Counted from the stretch's first letter, positions 44,652 through 53,778 are shown. The stretch: 64,000 nucleotides of DNA from Bosea sp. BIWAKO-01 (GCF_001748145.1 NZ_BCQA01000001.1:6660501-6724500), one strand, 5' to 3'. Notes: a model not told the origin generated them from the sequence alone. Numbers and translations are program-made.

Positions 44652-45046
44652 CAGCGCGAGACGGCTCGGAGCCGGGGAGCGGGCTTCGGTTGCCCGGTTT
44701 GCGCCGGCCGGCGGCTCAAGTCACACGCTCGCGGGTCAGATAGAAACGTGAGTCCGCGGAAGACCTTGCGCGCGATGACTCAACGTCCACAATAAGATGA
44801 AGATGGCCCCGTGACCGGACTGCCGACAGTCCTGGCCCGGCGACCGGCCATGCAATCATATGTTCCGGGCAGCCTGGCGACCGACGATCCTTGGAAGGGC
44901 TTCGCTCCGGTCGACCGTGGAGCCTTCCGCCGCGACCAGTCGATTTGCAAGTCGGGTGCTCCGCCCATAATCACCGCAGATGTGCCGATCTGTCTTCGGA
45001 CAGGATACGATATCGGCTCCGATGATCCAGCGAGGCGACGCGCGGA
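44652..45046. other. Intergenic region upstream of the DedA gene
   Basis: About 395 bases containing repeat R2 copy 2. Nothing else recognised. Confidence 0.4.
44765..44804 (+). repeat. Dispersed 40-bp repeat R2, copy 2
   Basis: CGTCCACAATAAG core with the same flanking GCGCGAT...CTCA as at 39131-39170. The outer arms no longer pair in this copy, so conservation is of sequence rather than of a hairpin. Confidence 0.6.
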
Positions 45047-45679
45047 ATGGAACATCTGTTTTCGGCCGTCGAGCCCTATATTCGCGAATATGGCGCTGTC
45101 GCCATCTTCGTGATCCTGTTTCTGGAGTCGCTCGGAGCACTTTTGCCGGGGGAATCCGCGCTGATCTTCGCCGGCGTGCTCGCATCCCGCGGCGAGCTGT
45201 CCTTGTCCGCCGTCCTCTTCAATGCCTGGGTGGGAGCTGTCCTCGGCGACAATGTCGGCTACCTGATCGGCCGGACCTTCGGCCGAGCCGTCATACTCAA
45301 GCATGGATCCCGGATCGGATTGACACCTGAACGCTTCAATCGCGTCGAAGCGGTCTTTGCACGTTATGGTCCAGCGACGGTGGCCGGGGCGCGGTTCGTC
45401 AACATCCTTCGGCAGCTCAATGGCATCGCCGCCGGCACGACCGGAATGGATTGGCGGCGCTTCCTGCTCTTCAACGCGCTCGGCGGCGCGCTGTGGGTTG
45501 CCGTCTGGGGTGCCGGCGCCTTCTATTTTGGCACGCACATTTCCGGGATCGCGGCCTATATCCCGCGATGGGGTCATGTCGGGATAAGGGTGCTCCCGCT
45601 CGTCCTGGCCGCCATCGGCGCAATCGTGCTCCTCGTCTCGCTTTGGCGCAGCCGCAAGCAACAAGGCTCGCCGCACTAG
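45047..45679 (+). CDS. DedA-family membrane protein
   Basis: 210 residues. DedA features: FLESLGALLPGESALIFAGVLASRG, GAVLGDNVGYLIGRTFG and the Arg-containing RFVNILRQLNGIAAGTTGM. Four or five membrane segments. DedA proteins are proton-driven, and some flip undecaprenyl phosphate or other lipids. Acidic residues (Glu in FLES and PGES) and the Arg are retained. Confidence 0.92.
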   Translation: MEHLFSAVEPYIREYGAVAIFVILFLESLGALLPGESALIFAGVLASRGELSLSAVLFNAWVGAVLGDNVGYLIGRTFGRAVILKHGSRIGLTPERFNRVEAVFARYGPATVAGARFVNILRQLNGIAAGTTGMDWRRFLLFNALGGALWVAVWGAGAFYFGTHISGIAAYIPRWGHVGIRVLPLVLAAIGAIVLLVSLWRSRKQQGSPH

Positions 45680-45683
45680 AGCA

Positions 45684-45735
45684 GCGGCCCGAAACGTGGA
45701 GCGTGGTCTTCGGGGAAGGCCGATGCCAACATGGA
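45684..45735 (+). repeat. Dispersed intergenic repeat, copy 2
   Basis: CGGCCCGAAACGTGG, then CGGGGAAGGCCGATGCC. Same order of blocks as at 29580-29645. Confidence 0.45.
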
Positions 45736-45877
45736 AGGTTGGATCGTCAAGGACGCCCTGGCCTTCCCGTGTGGCTGCGCGCCTCTCTGCGCAGTGGCGA
45801 CCTCGTCCTGGAGAAGCAACGTCAGCCCTCCCCTGAAATCGCCCTGTCAGTGACGGACGGCTTCTCGGAACCCTTCG

Positions 45878-46915
45878 TCATCCCTCGAAGGGAAAGATCT
45901 TCTTCCAGTCCCGTTTCATGTCGACCACGGTCCATTTGTTCACGGCCGCCGCGTCGAGCGCCTTGTCGAGCTTTCCGAAATGCGATTGGCGGTCATAGGC
46001 GTATTCTCGTTCAGCATCGGTGTGGTGGACGATCAGGCCAAAGCGCGGCCCGCCCGACAGGGTCGTCCATTGCAGCATTTCGAGATCCCCGTCGGAGTTC
46101 CCGAACGCCGCAATCGGCCGGCGGCCGATCTGCTGATTGATCCCTACGGGCTTGCCGGCCTTGTCGTCGATGAAGTTGATCTGAGGCAGGCGGAAGATCA
46201 CCGGGCTGCCATCGCGCATCTCGAACTGCGTCTTGATCGAGGAGCCCAGAACCTGCTCGGGCGGGATGCCGTAGACCCGCTCCGTCCACGGTCGCATGAA
46301 CTCCACCCCGCCTCCCGACACGATATAGGTCTTGAAGCCATTGGCCCGGAGATGGGCGAGCAATTCCAGCATCGGCTGGTAGACCAGCTCGGTATAGGGC
46401 CGCTTGAAGCGCGGGTGGCGCGCCGTCGCCAGCCAGTCCGTGGCGATCTTCGCAAACTCTTCCGAGGTCATGCCGGAATGGGTGGTGCCGATGAGCTGCA
46501 TCAGCCCCTGCTCGCCTGAGGCCGCCAATGCCCGCATGTCGCCGCCGAGGACCGCCTTGAAGGGCTGTTTGGTCTTCCAGCCGGGATTCTGCGGCGCCAG
46601 CGCCTTGACGCGATCGAGCACGAAGGCGAGCTGGACATACATCGGCTGCTCCACCCACAAGGTGCCGTCATTGTCGAACACCGCGGTGCGTTCGGCCGGG
46701 GCGACGAAGTCCGGCCCGCCCTGGGTCGTGACCCGCGTGACGAAATCGACAATCGATGCCTTGGTCGGCCCATCGTTCCAGGACGGCAACGGGTCAGTTT
46801 GGGCGGAGGCCGAAGTGACTGTGAAACTTAGCGGAATGGTCAGAGCCGGCAGAGCCGCAAGACCGTTGAGCAACATACGTCGGTCGATGTCGGCGGAAGA
46901 TTTGATCGACGTCAT
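45878..46915 (-). CDS. HAD-superfamily acid-phosphatase-like protein, exported
   Basis: 345 residues, AAGGGAGG upstream of the ATG. N-terminal twin-Arg-like DRRMLLNGLAAL and a signal peptide ending SASAQ suggest export, perhaps by Tat. HAD motifs: I FDNDGTLW (nucleophile Asp), II IVSGGG, IV FGNSDGDLEM. A SerB-like phosphohydrolase; substrate unknown. It is the first of a block with two lipoproteins and a sulfatase, all on the minus strand. Confidence 0.88.
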   Translation of the reverse strand: MTSIKSSADIDRRMLLNGLAALPALTIPLSFTVTSASAQTDPLPSWNDGPTKASIVDFVTRVTTQGGPDFVAPAERTAVFDNDGTLWVEQPMYVQLAFVLDRVKALAPQNPGWKTKQPFKAVLGGDMRALAASGEQGLMQLIGTTHSGMTSEEFAKIATDWLATARHPRFKRPYTELVYQPMLELLAHLRANGFKTYIVSGGGVEFMRPWTERVYGIPPEQVLGSSIKTQFEMRDGSPVIFRLPQINFIDDKAGKPVGINQQIGRRPIAAFGNSDGDLEMLQWTTLSGGPRFGLIVHHTDAEREYAYDRQSHFGKLDKALDAAAVNKWTVVDMKRDWKKIFPFEG

Positions 46916-46950
46916 CCGTGCCTCCCTTCAAAGCTCGCCAGAAACAGGCC

Positions 46951-47346
46951 TCAATACATGAATGGTCCCGGTCCCCCCCAGGGTCCGAAATCGAAGGCGT
47001 TCTGATTCATCACGGCCGTCATCTGCTGCTCATTGGCCAGCTTCTGCGCGAAGACCATCTGGCGGAACTGGGCGTATGCCGCCTGGTTGCCGAAATAGAC
47101 GCATTGGCAGACGATCGGATCGGCGTAGACATAGATGATCTGCGAATTCTTGACCTGCTGCACGAACTTGTTGGGCGGCAGCTTCTTCATCGCCGCGAGG
47201 CGCTCCGCCGTGTTCGCGGGCTGCGGGGTGAAGCCGGCGGCAGAGAGCAGATCCTCCTTCTGCTGCACGGTCTGGGATGTGGACTGGCAACCGGCCAAGG
47301 CGAGTCCCAAAGTGAGCGTCAGGGCCGTGACGACGTGCGGTGCCAT
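46951..47346 (-). CDS. Small lipoprotein
   Basis: 131 residues with lipobox LALAGC. The rest (NTAERLAAMKKLPPNKFVQQVKNSQIIYVYADPIVCQCVYFGNQAAYAQF) is helical with a Cys pair and a Gly/Pro-rich end. No named family. It lies between the HAD phosphatase and another lipoprotein, and its conserved neighbourhood suggests a shared envelope role. Confidence 0.8.
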   Translation of the reverse strand: MAPHVVTALTLTLGLALAGCQSTSQTVQQKEDLLSAAGFTPQPANTAERLAAMKKLPPNKFVQQVKNSQIIYVYADPIVCQCVYFGNQAAYAQFRQMVFAQKLANEQQMTAVMNQNAFDFGPWGGPGPFMY

Positions 47347-47510
47347 GGTTTCCTCCGGATGTTCGGGGAGTGAATGCGGGGTAATCTGGCCCGGATCCTT
47401 TCAGCGGTGCGTCGCTTGCTCGCGGGACACAGGCCTGACGAAGGGACAGGCTTCATTGTGCAAGGATTACGCTGGGAAATATTCAGTTGGAAAGTATTGA
47501 TTTGAAATGG

Positions 47511-47540
47511 CCTGGGCCGGATCGGGCGATCCGGCCCAGG
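47511..47540 (-). terminator. Strong hairpin after the second lipoprotein gene
   Basis: CCTGGGCCGGAT and ATCCGGCCCAGG are perfect 12-bp arms with a 6-base loop, starting 7 bases after the stop codon at 47548. Downstream on the minus strand is CCATTTC, a weak T run. Confidence 0.7.
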
Positions 47541-47547
47541 GCAAGCC

Positions 47548-47769
47548 TCAGTTACCGGCAGGGGCGCCGAGCCGATAATCCCGCTGCAGCTGCCGGCTGC
47601 TTGAAGGATAGAGCGCCTGGCACTCACTCCAGTAGCCGGACTTGGGCGCCCGGTTATTGGGATCTGCACAGATCGTGGCGAGTTGCTGCTGCCTGGATTG
47701 CGAGCTCTGGCAGCCGGACAGGATCAATCCGATTGATAGCGCAATGCCGGTCAGGACGTAGGTCTTCAT
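47548..47769 (-). CDS. Small lipoprotein
   Basis: 73 residues. Lipobox LILSGC after a short hydrophobic segment; mature part has a Cys pair (ICADPNN, SECQALYP) and ends LGAPAGN. Too short for a family call. It follows the sulfatase gene and its terminator. Confidence 0.8.
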   Translation of the reverse strand: MKTYVLTGIALSIGLILSGCQSSQSRQQQLATICADPNNRAPKSGYWSECQALYPSSSRQLQRDYRLGAPAGN

Positions 47770-47810
47770 GACGACCTCCCTTGATTGAGGTTCTTGCCCG
47801 CCCGATGGAG

Positions 47811-47842
47811 GAAAACAGGCGCCCCCGGTACAGAGGCGCCTG
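47811..47842 (-). terminator. Rho-independent terminator after the sulfatase gene
   Basis: On the minus strand CAGGCGCC and GGCGCCTG pair and TTTTCC follows. It lies 18 bases beyond the sulfatase stop, so the lipoprotein gene beyond needs its own promoter. Confidence 0.8.
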
Positions 47843-47859
47843 GTTGATTTCGCCGGCGC

Positions 47860-49671
47860 TCAGTCGGACCGGCCCTTCGCGTTCTTGATCTGGTCCATGA
47901 CCTGGTCAAGGTTGTAGCTCGCCGGGTCCTGCATCGGCGGGAAGTCCTTGTAGGAGAGAAGCTCCTTCATCCACAGCGCCTGGCCGATCGGCAGCATGTT
48001 CCAATCGTAGATATAGGCGGTGGAGGGGGAACCGATCGTGCCGCCCATACCCATGAGCGTCTTGTATTGCGAACCGATCGAGGTCTCGAAGGGATCGCGC
48101 TTGATATTGACGACCTGGGCCCAGTGGAAGGGCTGCACGCCCGAGATGAAGCCGGCCGGCGAGTCCGACACCATCGCGAAATAGATCTTCCAGTTCTTGT
48201 ACCGGACCGCCGACGGGTCCTTGCCGGAATAGTAGAAGAACGTGTCGCGCGCCGACTTTTCCGACCGTCCGAGCAGGTATTCGGCCTGGTCGACGCCATC
48301 GAGCGTGGTCTTGACGATGCCGGGATAGCTGCCGGCCCTGATGCGCTGGTTCAGCGCATCACCCTTGTCTCCGCCTGCGAGGTTGACCAGCGTGGGCAGC
48401 CAATCGAGCGCCGCGAAGATCTCGTTCTTGACCGTGCCCGCGCGGATGCCGCCGGCTGGCCAGCGAACGAGCAGAGGTGCGCGCATGCCGCCTTCCCAGG
48501 TGCTCAGCTTGCCGCCCTTGAAGGGAGTGGTGCCACCATCCGGGAAGGTGATCGTCTCGGCGCCATTATCGGTGGTGAAGACGACGATCGTATTGTTGAG
48601 CTGCCCCATATCCTCGAGCTTCTTCAGCACGACGCCGATATTGTCGTCCATCTGCTTCATGCCGGCTTCGTTGAGGCCCCAGTCCTTGCCGCCGGCCTCA
48701 CCGATCATCGCCTCGTATTTCGGCGACAGAACGGTCGTGATGTGCATGCGCGCCGGGTTGTACCAGGCGAAGAACGGCTTGTTGGTCCGCCTCGGGTCGT
48801 TGCGCTCGAGGAAATCGACGACCTTGGCCGAGATTTCCTCGTCCACCGTCTTCGAGCGCTCCAATGTCAGCGGCCCTTCGTCCCGGCAGGTCTGGTTGGC
48901 CGCCGTGCCATTGGACGATGTGCAGAACATCACGGGACGTGGCGGCGTCAGGCAAACGGTGGTTCGCGGGTCCACCGCGCCGGGAACCGGGGGAAGACCC
49001 GGGATCGTCGTGTTGATGCATGGCGGAGCCACGGTCTGCTGGGTCGGGGTCCTGTTGATGTCGGGGAAGCTCACGCCCTGCATCGCATCGAGATGATAGA
49101 GATAGCCCCAGAATTCCTGGAAGCCGTGCGCGGTCGGCAGCGCGTCGGTGTGGTCGCCGAGATGGTTCTTGCCGAACTCGCCGGTGTTGTAGCCGAGATC
49201 GAGCAGGAATTTGGCAAGCGCCGGCGTGCCGGGCCGCAGATAGGACGGGCTGCCCGGCAGTTGAGGCGGGATCATGCCGGTGCGCAGCGGATGCATGCCC
49301 GTGAAGAAGGCGTTGCGGCCGGCCGTGCAGCTCTGCTCGGCATAGTAATGCGTGAAGAGCGCGCCTTCCTGGCCGATCCGGTCGATGTTCGGCGTCTCCC
49401 CGACCATCAGGCCGCGATGGTAGATGCTCGGCTGCATGATGCCGATGTCATCGCCCATGATGAACAGGATGTTCGGTCGCGACGGCGCCTGGGCGGGTGC
49501 CGGAGTCTGCCCCGCGGCCGGTGTCGCGGCCGCGGCACCGATCAGCGCGGTGGCGCCGAGCAGGGCTGCGCGGGTTCGCCCCTGCCAGCCACAAAATGTT
49601 CGTTGTAAATAGTTTTTGACGTCTGCAAGTCCACCCATCTCGCGTCGAGGTGTCATTTTCATCTCCAACAT
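47860..49671 (-). CDS. Secreted type I sulfatase (arylsulfatase-like)
   Basis: About 603 residues; the ATG at 49671 is shown, but an ATG five codons on (49654-49656) has a better spaced GGAG. Signal peptide ends ATPAAGQ. Metal site RPNILFIMGDDIG; the CTAGR motif in EQSCTAGRNAFF provides the Cys that is turned into formylglycine; FGKNHLGDH and VFTTDNGAETITFPDGG supply further metal ligands. It hydrolyses sulfate esters in the periplasm or outside. No sulfatase-modifying enzyme is in the window. An insert with ten or so extra Pro/Thr residues and several Cys lies around 215-260. Confidence 0.92.
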   Translation of the reverse strand: MLEMKMTPRREMGGLADVKNYLQRTFCGWQGRTRAALLGATALIGAAAATPAAGQTPAPAQAPSRPNILFIMGDDIGIMQPSIYHRGLMVGETPNIDRIGQEGALFTHYYAEQSCTAGRNAFFTGMHPLRTGMIPPQLPGSPSYLRPGTPALAKFLLDLGYNTGEFGKNHLGDHTDALPTAHGFQEFWGYLYHLDAMQGVSFPDINRTPTQQTVAPPCINTTIPGLPPVPGAVDPRTTVCLTPPRPVMFCTSSNGTAANQTCRDEGPLTLERSKTVDEEISAKVVDFLERNDPRRTNKPFFAWYNPARMHITTVLSPKYEAMIGEAGGKDWGLNEAGMKQMDDNIGVVLKKLEDMGQLNNTIVVFTTDNGAETITFPDGGTTPFKGGKLSTWEGGMRAPLLVRWPAGGIRAGTVKNEIFAALDWLPTLVNLAGGDKGDALNQRIRAGSYPGIVKTTLDGVDQAEYLLGRSEKSARDTFFYYSGKDPSAVRYKNWKIYFAMVSDSPAGFISGVQPFHWAQVVNIKRDPFETSIGSQYKTLMGMGGTIGSPSTAYIYDWNMLPIGQALWMKELLSYKDFPPMQDPASYNLDQVMDQIKNAKGRSD

Positions 49672-50106
49672 TTGCCTGGGAGAAGACCTCTTTCGGATTT
49701 GATCCTTCCGAAACGGAGCAAAGAACTACCACGCCCAGAATTTGATCCGGGACGCCGAGATATGCATTTGATTCTGAATTCGACTGCGTAAATCTGAGTA
49801 GCCGGCCTCAGTATTGGTGCGTTCGTGATTCAAATGTTATTGAAGGGCTGGATCAGCCAACTACCACACGACTATATAAACCGCCCCGACTTCGATGTGA
49901 ACCAAATTCGAATTCTGGGTAACGATGACCGCGCTGGGAGATTGAACGCAGCGAAGGCGCTGGCTGCGCTCCTGCAGCTCCGAAGGAGGTTTCGTCGCGT
50001 TGCTCGGCCCGGCGGTGATCTCGCTATCTCCCGCGCCGACGCTCGATCCGACGGCACGCAAGGACCACGCCGCCGCCCCCTCCCCGCGGCATAGGCTGCG
50101 ACGCCG
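49672..50106. other. Intergenic, AT-rich region between sulfatase and esterase genes
   Basis: 435 bases, clearly lower in GC around 49690-49920 than the surroundings. No gene recognised. It must hold the sulfatase promoter. The base composition could mark an old insertion site, but no inverted ends or target duplication are visible. Confidence 0.45.
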
Positions 50107-51225
50107 TCAGGTTTCCAGGAAGAACCGGATCATCTCGCGCGAGGCATCCGGGCCCGACGCATCGGCGAAGCTTCCCGCCTCATCCCCGCCCGACCAGGCG
50201 TGACCGGCTCCCTGGACCAGCCAGTATTCGGTGGTGGCCGGACCATGGGCTGGTCCGACCAGCGTGCGGGTGACATGCCGGCCGTTGACGACGACATCGG
50301 TCGTCAACTCCCCCAGCGCGCCATGGCCGGCGCTGGCCCGCGCAAACAGCGTCCCGCCATTCGAGGGGTGAACGGTGGCATCGGCCGTACCGTGGAAGAT
50401 GATCTGCCGGGCGCCGCTTCCCGTCGCCCGGGATATCGGCTTCGCATTGCCCTTCATCGCCGCAAAGGCCGACATGACGTCGCTTGCGGCGCCATGGGCA
50501 AGGCCGGAATGGATGCCGGCGGCGGCAAAGATATCAGGATAGGTCGAGGACAGCACATCGGCCATCGCGCCGCCGGCAGACAGGCCGGCGACAAAGACAC
50601 GCGCGCGATCGATGCCAAACTCGGCGGCGAGTTCCTGGGCCAAGCCCGCGAGAGCCGCGGGCTCTCCCGCCCCGCGCCGCTGATGACGCGGATCGAACCA
50701 GTTCCAGCAGCCCTGGGCATTGGCCGAACGCGGTTGGTGGGGATAGGCGACGATGATGCCGAATTCGTCGGCGAGCCGGTTCATCCGGGTCCCGCGCGCA
50801 AAATCATCGGGATCCTGCGTGCAGCCATGCAGCATCATGACGAGCGCGAGTTCCCGCCCGGCATGATCCGCCGGCACGTAGAGCTTGTAGGCCAGTGCTC
50901 CAGCAGCGCCGCGAAAGCTGCGCGAGCGAAAGCGCCCGTCCTCTTCTGTCGGGCCAGGCTGGTGACGGCGCGCGGCCGGCTGATCGGCGAAGCGCGCCCG
51001 CTCCGTCCGAAGCGATTGCAGGACGTCACCGAGGCGGCGCGGGACGATCAATCCGGCCCTGCCCGTCTCGTCGCCGCCGGGTTGTTGCGGGGGCTGAACA
51101 GGCCGCCCGGCGAGCGCCTGCTGAATGGCCGCAGTCGCGCCTGCAACATCGGCGCCTCGCAGACGTGTCATGGCTTCGCCGATAGCGGAGCGGATGCGCA
51201 AGTTCATGTCGCTGTGCCTTTTCAT
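50107..51225 (-). CDS. PHB depolymerase-family esterase (LpqC-like)
   Basis: 372 residues. The esterase domain starts about residue 100: MMLHGCTQDPDDFARGTRMN, nucleophile Ser in VAGLSAGGAMADVL, IIFHGTADATVHP (Asp) and GAGHAWSGG (His). It belongs to the esterase PHB-depolymerase family, which splits polyester or small esters. There is no signal peptide, so it is probably intracellular. The ATG overlaps the stop of the RHH gene (ATGA); an ATG at codon 7 is possible. Confidence 0.9.
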   Translation of the reverse strand: MKRHSDMNLRIRSAIGEAMTRLRGADVAGATAAIQQALAGRPVQPPQQPGGDETGRAGLIVPRRLGDVLQSLRTERARFADQPAARRHQPGPTEEDGRFRSRSFRGAAGALAYKLYVPADHAGRELALVMMLHGCTQDPDDFARGTRMNRLADEFGIIVAYPHQPRSANAQGCWNWFDPRHQRRGAGEPAALAGLAQELAAEFGIDRARVFVAGLSAGGAMADVLSSTYPDIFAAAGIHSGLAHGAASDVMSAFAAMKGNAKPISRATGSGARQIIFHGTADATVHPSNGGTLFARASAGHGALGELTTDVVVNGRHVTRTLVGPAHGPATTEYWLVQGAGHAWSGGDEAGSFADASGPDASREMIRFFLET

Positions 51226-51614
51226 GCCAGTCGGTCGGCCAGGGCGGCCTTGATTTCGGGGGAGGCATGGAGCGCGCCGAGCACGGTCAGGGAGGCAATC
51301 GTCTCCCGCGCGAGGTCCGGCGAGACATCCGGTTCGATGACGGCGAGGCCGAGCACGCGGATCTCCAGGCGTTCGCCGGCGGCCTTGGCCGCTTCGAGAT
51401 CGCGCCTCGTGAAGACGCGCAGGCCAAGTTCGAGAGAGAGCCGCGTCGTCGCCTGCGCCGCGACATCGGCATGGGTCGCGAGCTGGTTTCGCACCGCGGT
51501 GCGAATGAAGTCCGAGCGGTTCGAATAGAAGCCGTCCCGGACGAGCAGGTCGATGCGCCCGAGATCGACGAAGCCGAGATTGAGCGTGAGCTTTTCGCTA
51601 TCGGGCGCTTTCAT
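51222..51614 (-). CDS. Ribbon-helix-helix (CopG-type) regulator
   Basis: 130 residues from ATG at 51612-51614; a start four codons earlier would lie inside the palindrome and is less likely. LTLNLGFVDLGRIDLLVRDGFYSNRSDFIRTAVRNQL is a ribbon-helix-helix DNA-binding fold, followed by a C-terminal NikR- or antitoxin-like region. It is coupled to the esterase gene and is preceded by a perfect palindrome covering its promoter, which suggests autoregulation of the pair. Confidence 0.85.
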   Translation of the reverse strand: MKAPDSEKLTLNLGFVDLGRIDLLVRDGFYSNRSDFIRTAVRNQLATHADVAAQATTRLSLELGLRVFTRRDLEAAKAAGERLEIRVLGLAVIEPDVSPDLARETIASLTVLGALHASPEIKAALADRLA

Positions 51615-51620
51615 TTTGCC

Positions 51621-51654
51621 ATCCATATACCATCCATTGGGATGGTATATGGAT
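51621..51654. promoter_or_regulatory. Perfect 15-bp inverted repeat, candidate operator of the RHH regulator
   Basis: ATCCATATACCATCC, spacer ATTG, then GGATGGTATATGGAT. It begins 7 bases before the RHH start codon, in the position of its promoter. RHH proteins bind such paired half-sites. Confidence 0.85.
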
Positions 51655-51856
51655 GCCGAATGGCGACACGCAAGAGGGACCGGGCCATAATCGCCTCGCC
51701 TCCCAGAGAGCAGCGGCGCCGACCTCGACTCCGAAGACAGGGGATGCAGCTGCGCCCGGCGTCGTCATCGCCAGGGAAATCTGTGCGACGTGAAGGGGAA
51801 GGCAGCCTGCGCAGGCGTCCAGCAGCACAAGATCGAGGCCGAAGCTTCATCGGATC

Positions 51857-53098
51857 TCACGCCCTCGGCAACGGCCGGTCGATAGCGAGATCGTCGTACC
51901 AATCCTCGCGATCACCGGCGATCATCTTCGCCACGATGCGTGAGGCGAGAAAGCTGAAGGTAATGCCGTTGCCGCCATAGCCGTAGGCGGCGAAGACGGC
52001 GGGGTAGCCCGGCACCTGCCCGATCAACGGCAAGCCGTCCAAGGTTTCGCCGAATGCTCCGGACCAGACGAATTCCGCGGTCGCGTCCGCTGCCGGTCGC
52101 AGCAGCTTTAGCTTCCTGAGGATCGCCACGGCCTTGGCTGGCATCAATGCGTCCCGTTCAGAGGGTTCGGTGACATCCTCGTCGTCCTCGCCTCCCACGA
52201 TGATGCGATTGTCCCCTGTGGTGCGGGCATAGAGATAGTCGTCCGACGCCTCCCAGATCAGGACACCATCGCGCCAGAGTGCCTCTGGTACCTGGGGCGG
52301 CGTGGCGATCGCCCAGCTCGATGCCGTTTTGTGCAGCTCCGTCCGGACGAAATCGGGCATGACATAGCCCGTCGCGAGGATGACCTGCCTGGCCTGGATC
52401 TCGTGACCATTATCGAGCGCGACGACGACGCCATGGCCAAAACTGTTGTAGCCGACGGCCTCGGCGTCATAGAGCGCGGCGCCATGGCTCAGCGCGTCCG
52501 CAATCAAGGCGTGCGCCAGGAGCAAGGGGTCGGCATCGGCGGAACCCGGCGAGATGATCGCAGCCTCGCGGTCGAAATCGAACTCTCGCTTCAAGGTGAA
52601 ATAGTCGAGATAGGCCCCAGGCAGGCCGGCGCGCTCGCGCAACCGGTGTTCGGCGAGGAGTCCGCTCGCGCCGACATCGCCGCCCGCGATATAGAGCGAG
52701 CTTCGGTGCCGGAAAGCGCAGCCGAGCGCGAGTTCGTCCACGAGCGATTTGAGGCCCGACACAGCCTGCAGGCTGCGACGATAGATATTGGCTGCGCGGT
52801 CGAAGCCGTAGAACGCCGTCAACTCGCCGAGCGGGCAGTCGATCTCCCATTGCAGCATCGCCGTGCTGGCAGCTGTGCTGCCGAAGCCGGCGCGCTCCCG
52901 GTCGATCATCGTGACCTTGTGGCCGAGCCGCGTCAGATGCTGCGCCACGAGCGCCCCGGTGATGCCGGCGCCGATGATGACGACATCGCATTGCAGGCTG
53001 CGGTCCAGCGTCACGCGCACCGGGCGCCTGAAACCCGTGGTCCAGGGCGGGCGCCCGCCGCGAAGATCGTCCTGCTCGGTCGTGTCAGCTTCGAACAT
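51857..53098 (-). CDS. FAD-dependent oxidoreductase (DAO superfamily)
   Basis: 413 residues. FAD-binding VVIIGAGITGALVAQHLTRLGHKVTMIDRE near 39-68; later VILATGYV and a C-terminal GLPLIGQVPGYPAVFAAYGYGGNGITFSFLAS. The family oxidises amines or amino acids. No partner genes adjoin. Not closely similar to the other two DAO genes in the window (23913 and 55442). Confidence 0.9.
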   Translation of the reverse strand: MFEADTTEQDDLRGGRPPWTTGFRRPVRVTLDRSLQCDVVIIGAGITGALVAQHLTRLGHKVTMIDRERAGFGSTAASTAMLQWEIDCPLGELTAFYGFDRAANIYRRSLQAVSGLKSLVDELALGCAFRHRSSLYIAGGDVGASGLLAEHRLRERAGLPGAYLDYFTLKREFDFDREAAIISPGSADADPLLLAHALIADALSHGAALYDAEAVGYNSFGHGVVVALDNGHEIQARQVILATGYVMPDFVRTELHKTASSWAIATPPQVPEALWRDGVLIWEASDDYLYARTTGDNRIIVGGEDDEDVTEPSERDALMPAKAVAILRKLKLLRPAADATAEFVWSGAFGETLDGLPLIGQVPGYPAVFAAYGYGGNGITFSFLASRIVAKMIAGDREDWYDDLAIDRPLPRA

Positions 53099-53191
53099 GG
53101 GTATCAGCTTGGATCATGGCCTGCCGATCAGTGGAATACGCACGAAAGCAGCCCCGACAGCGTTGCCGCCGGGGCCTGATGGGCAGTTCGC

Positions 53192-53695
53192 TCAGGCAGC
53201 CTTGGCAACGGCTGCGGTATTGGCGGGGCCGCCGAGCTGCGTCAGCGCCTTGTCCGTCCTCGTCTCCTCGGCAAGGGTCGCGTCGAGCAGCTTGACGGCA
53301 TCCTTATGGCCGAGCTGCTGCGCCCACGCCTTCAGTGTGCCGTAGCGCGCCATCTCGTAATGCTCGACAGCCTGCGCAGAGGCGACAAGGCCGGCATCCA
53401 GGGCCGGGCTGTCCGCATAGTCCTCCATCACGGCCTTGCCCTCCTCGAGAATGCCGAGGATGGCATCGCAGGTCTTGGCGCGCGGCGCCTTGCCGATCAG
53501 TTCGAAGACCTCGCTCAGGCGTTCGACCTGGCCTTCGGTCTCGGTCCGGTGCGTCTCGAACGCCTTCTTCAGCTCGGGCGCAGTCGCAGCCTTGGCCATT
53601 TTCGGCAGCGCCTTCAGGATCTGCTTTTCGGCATAATAAACGTCCTTGAGCATGTCGTGGAACAGCTCGTCGAGTGGCTTCGGTGTCGGGGCCAT
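53192..53695 (-). CDS. DUF892 (YciE/ferritin-like) stress protein
   Basis: 167 residues. LDELFHDMLKDVYYAEKQILKALPKMAKAA, and EHYEMARYGTLKAWAQQLGH with ligand-type Glu and His, are the ferritin-like four-helix bundle of the YciE family. Function is poorly known; expression is part of general stress responses. An EcfG-type promoter lies 36 bases upstream. Confidence 0.92.
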   Translation of the reverse strand: MAPTPKPLDELFHDMLKDVYYAEKQILKALPKMAKAATAPELKKAFETHRTETEGQVERLSEVFELIGKAPRAKTCDAILGILEEGKAVMEDYADSPALDAGLVASAQAVEHYEMARYGTLKAWAQQLGHKDAVKLLDATLAEETRTDKALTQLGGPANTAAVAKAA

Positions 53696-53730
53696 GGGTG
53701 TTCTCCAGTGATTTCGGGTAGCGCTCGCCC

Positions 53731-53755
53731 AACCGACGACGCAGCCGTCTGTTCC
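53731..53755 (-). promoter_or_regulatory. EcfG-type stress promoter of the DUF892 gene
   Basis: On the minus strand GGAAC, 16 bases, GGTT. The alphaproteobacterial EcfG sigma factor recognises GGAAC-N16/17-cGTT. Its end is 36 bases from the start codon. Confidence 0.75.
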
Positions 53756-53778
53756 CTCTCAATGAAGTATTTATTTAC

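Noticed and set aside
49672..50106. Insertion sequence remnant in the AT-rich gap
   Set aside because: Only base composition supports it; no inverted ends, transposase similarity or target duplication seen.
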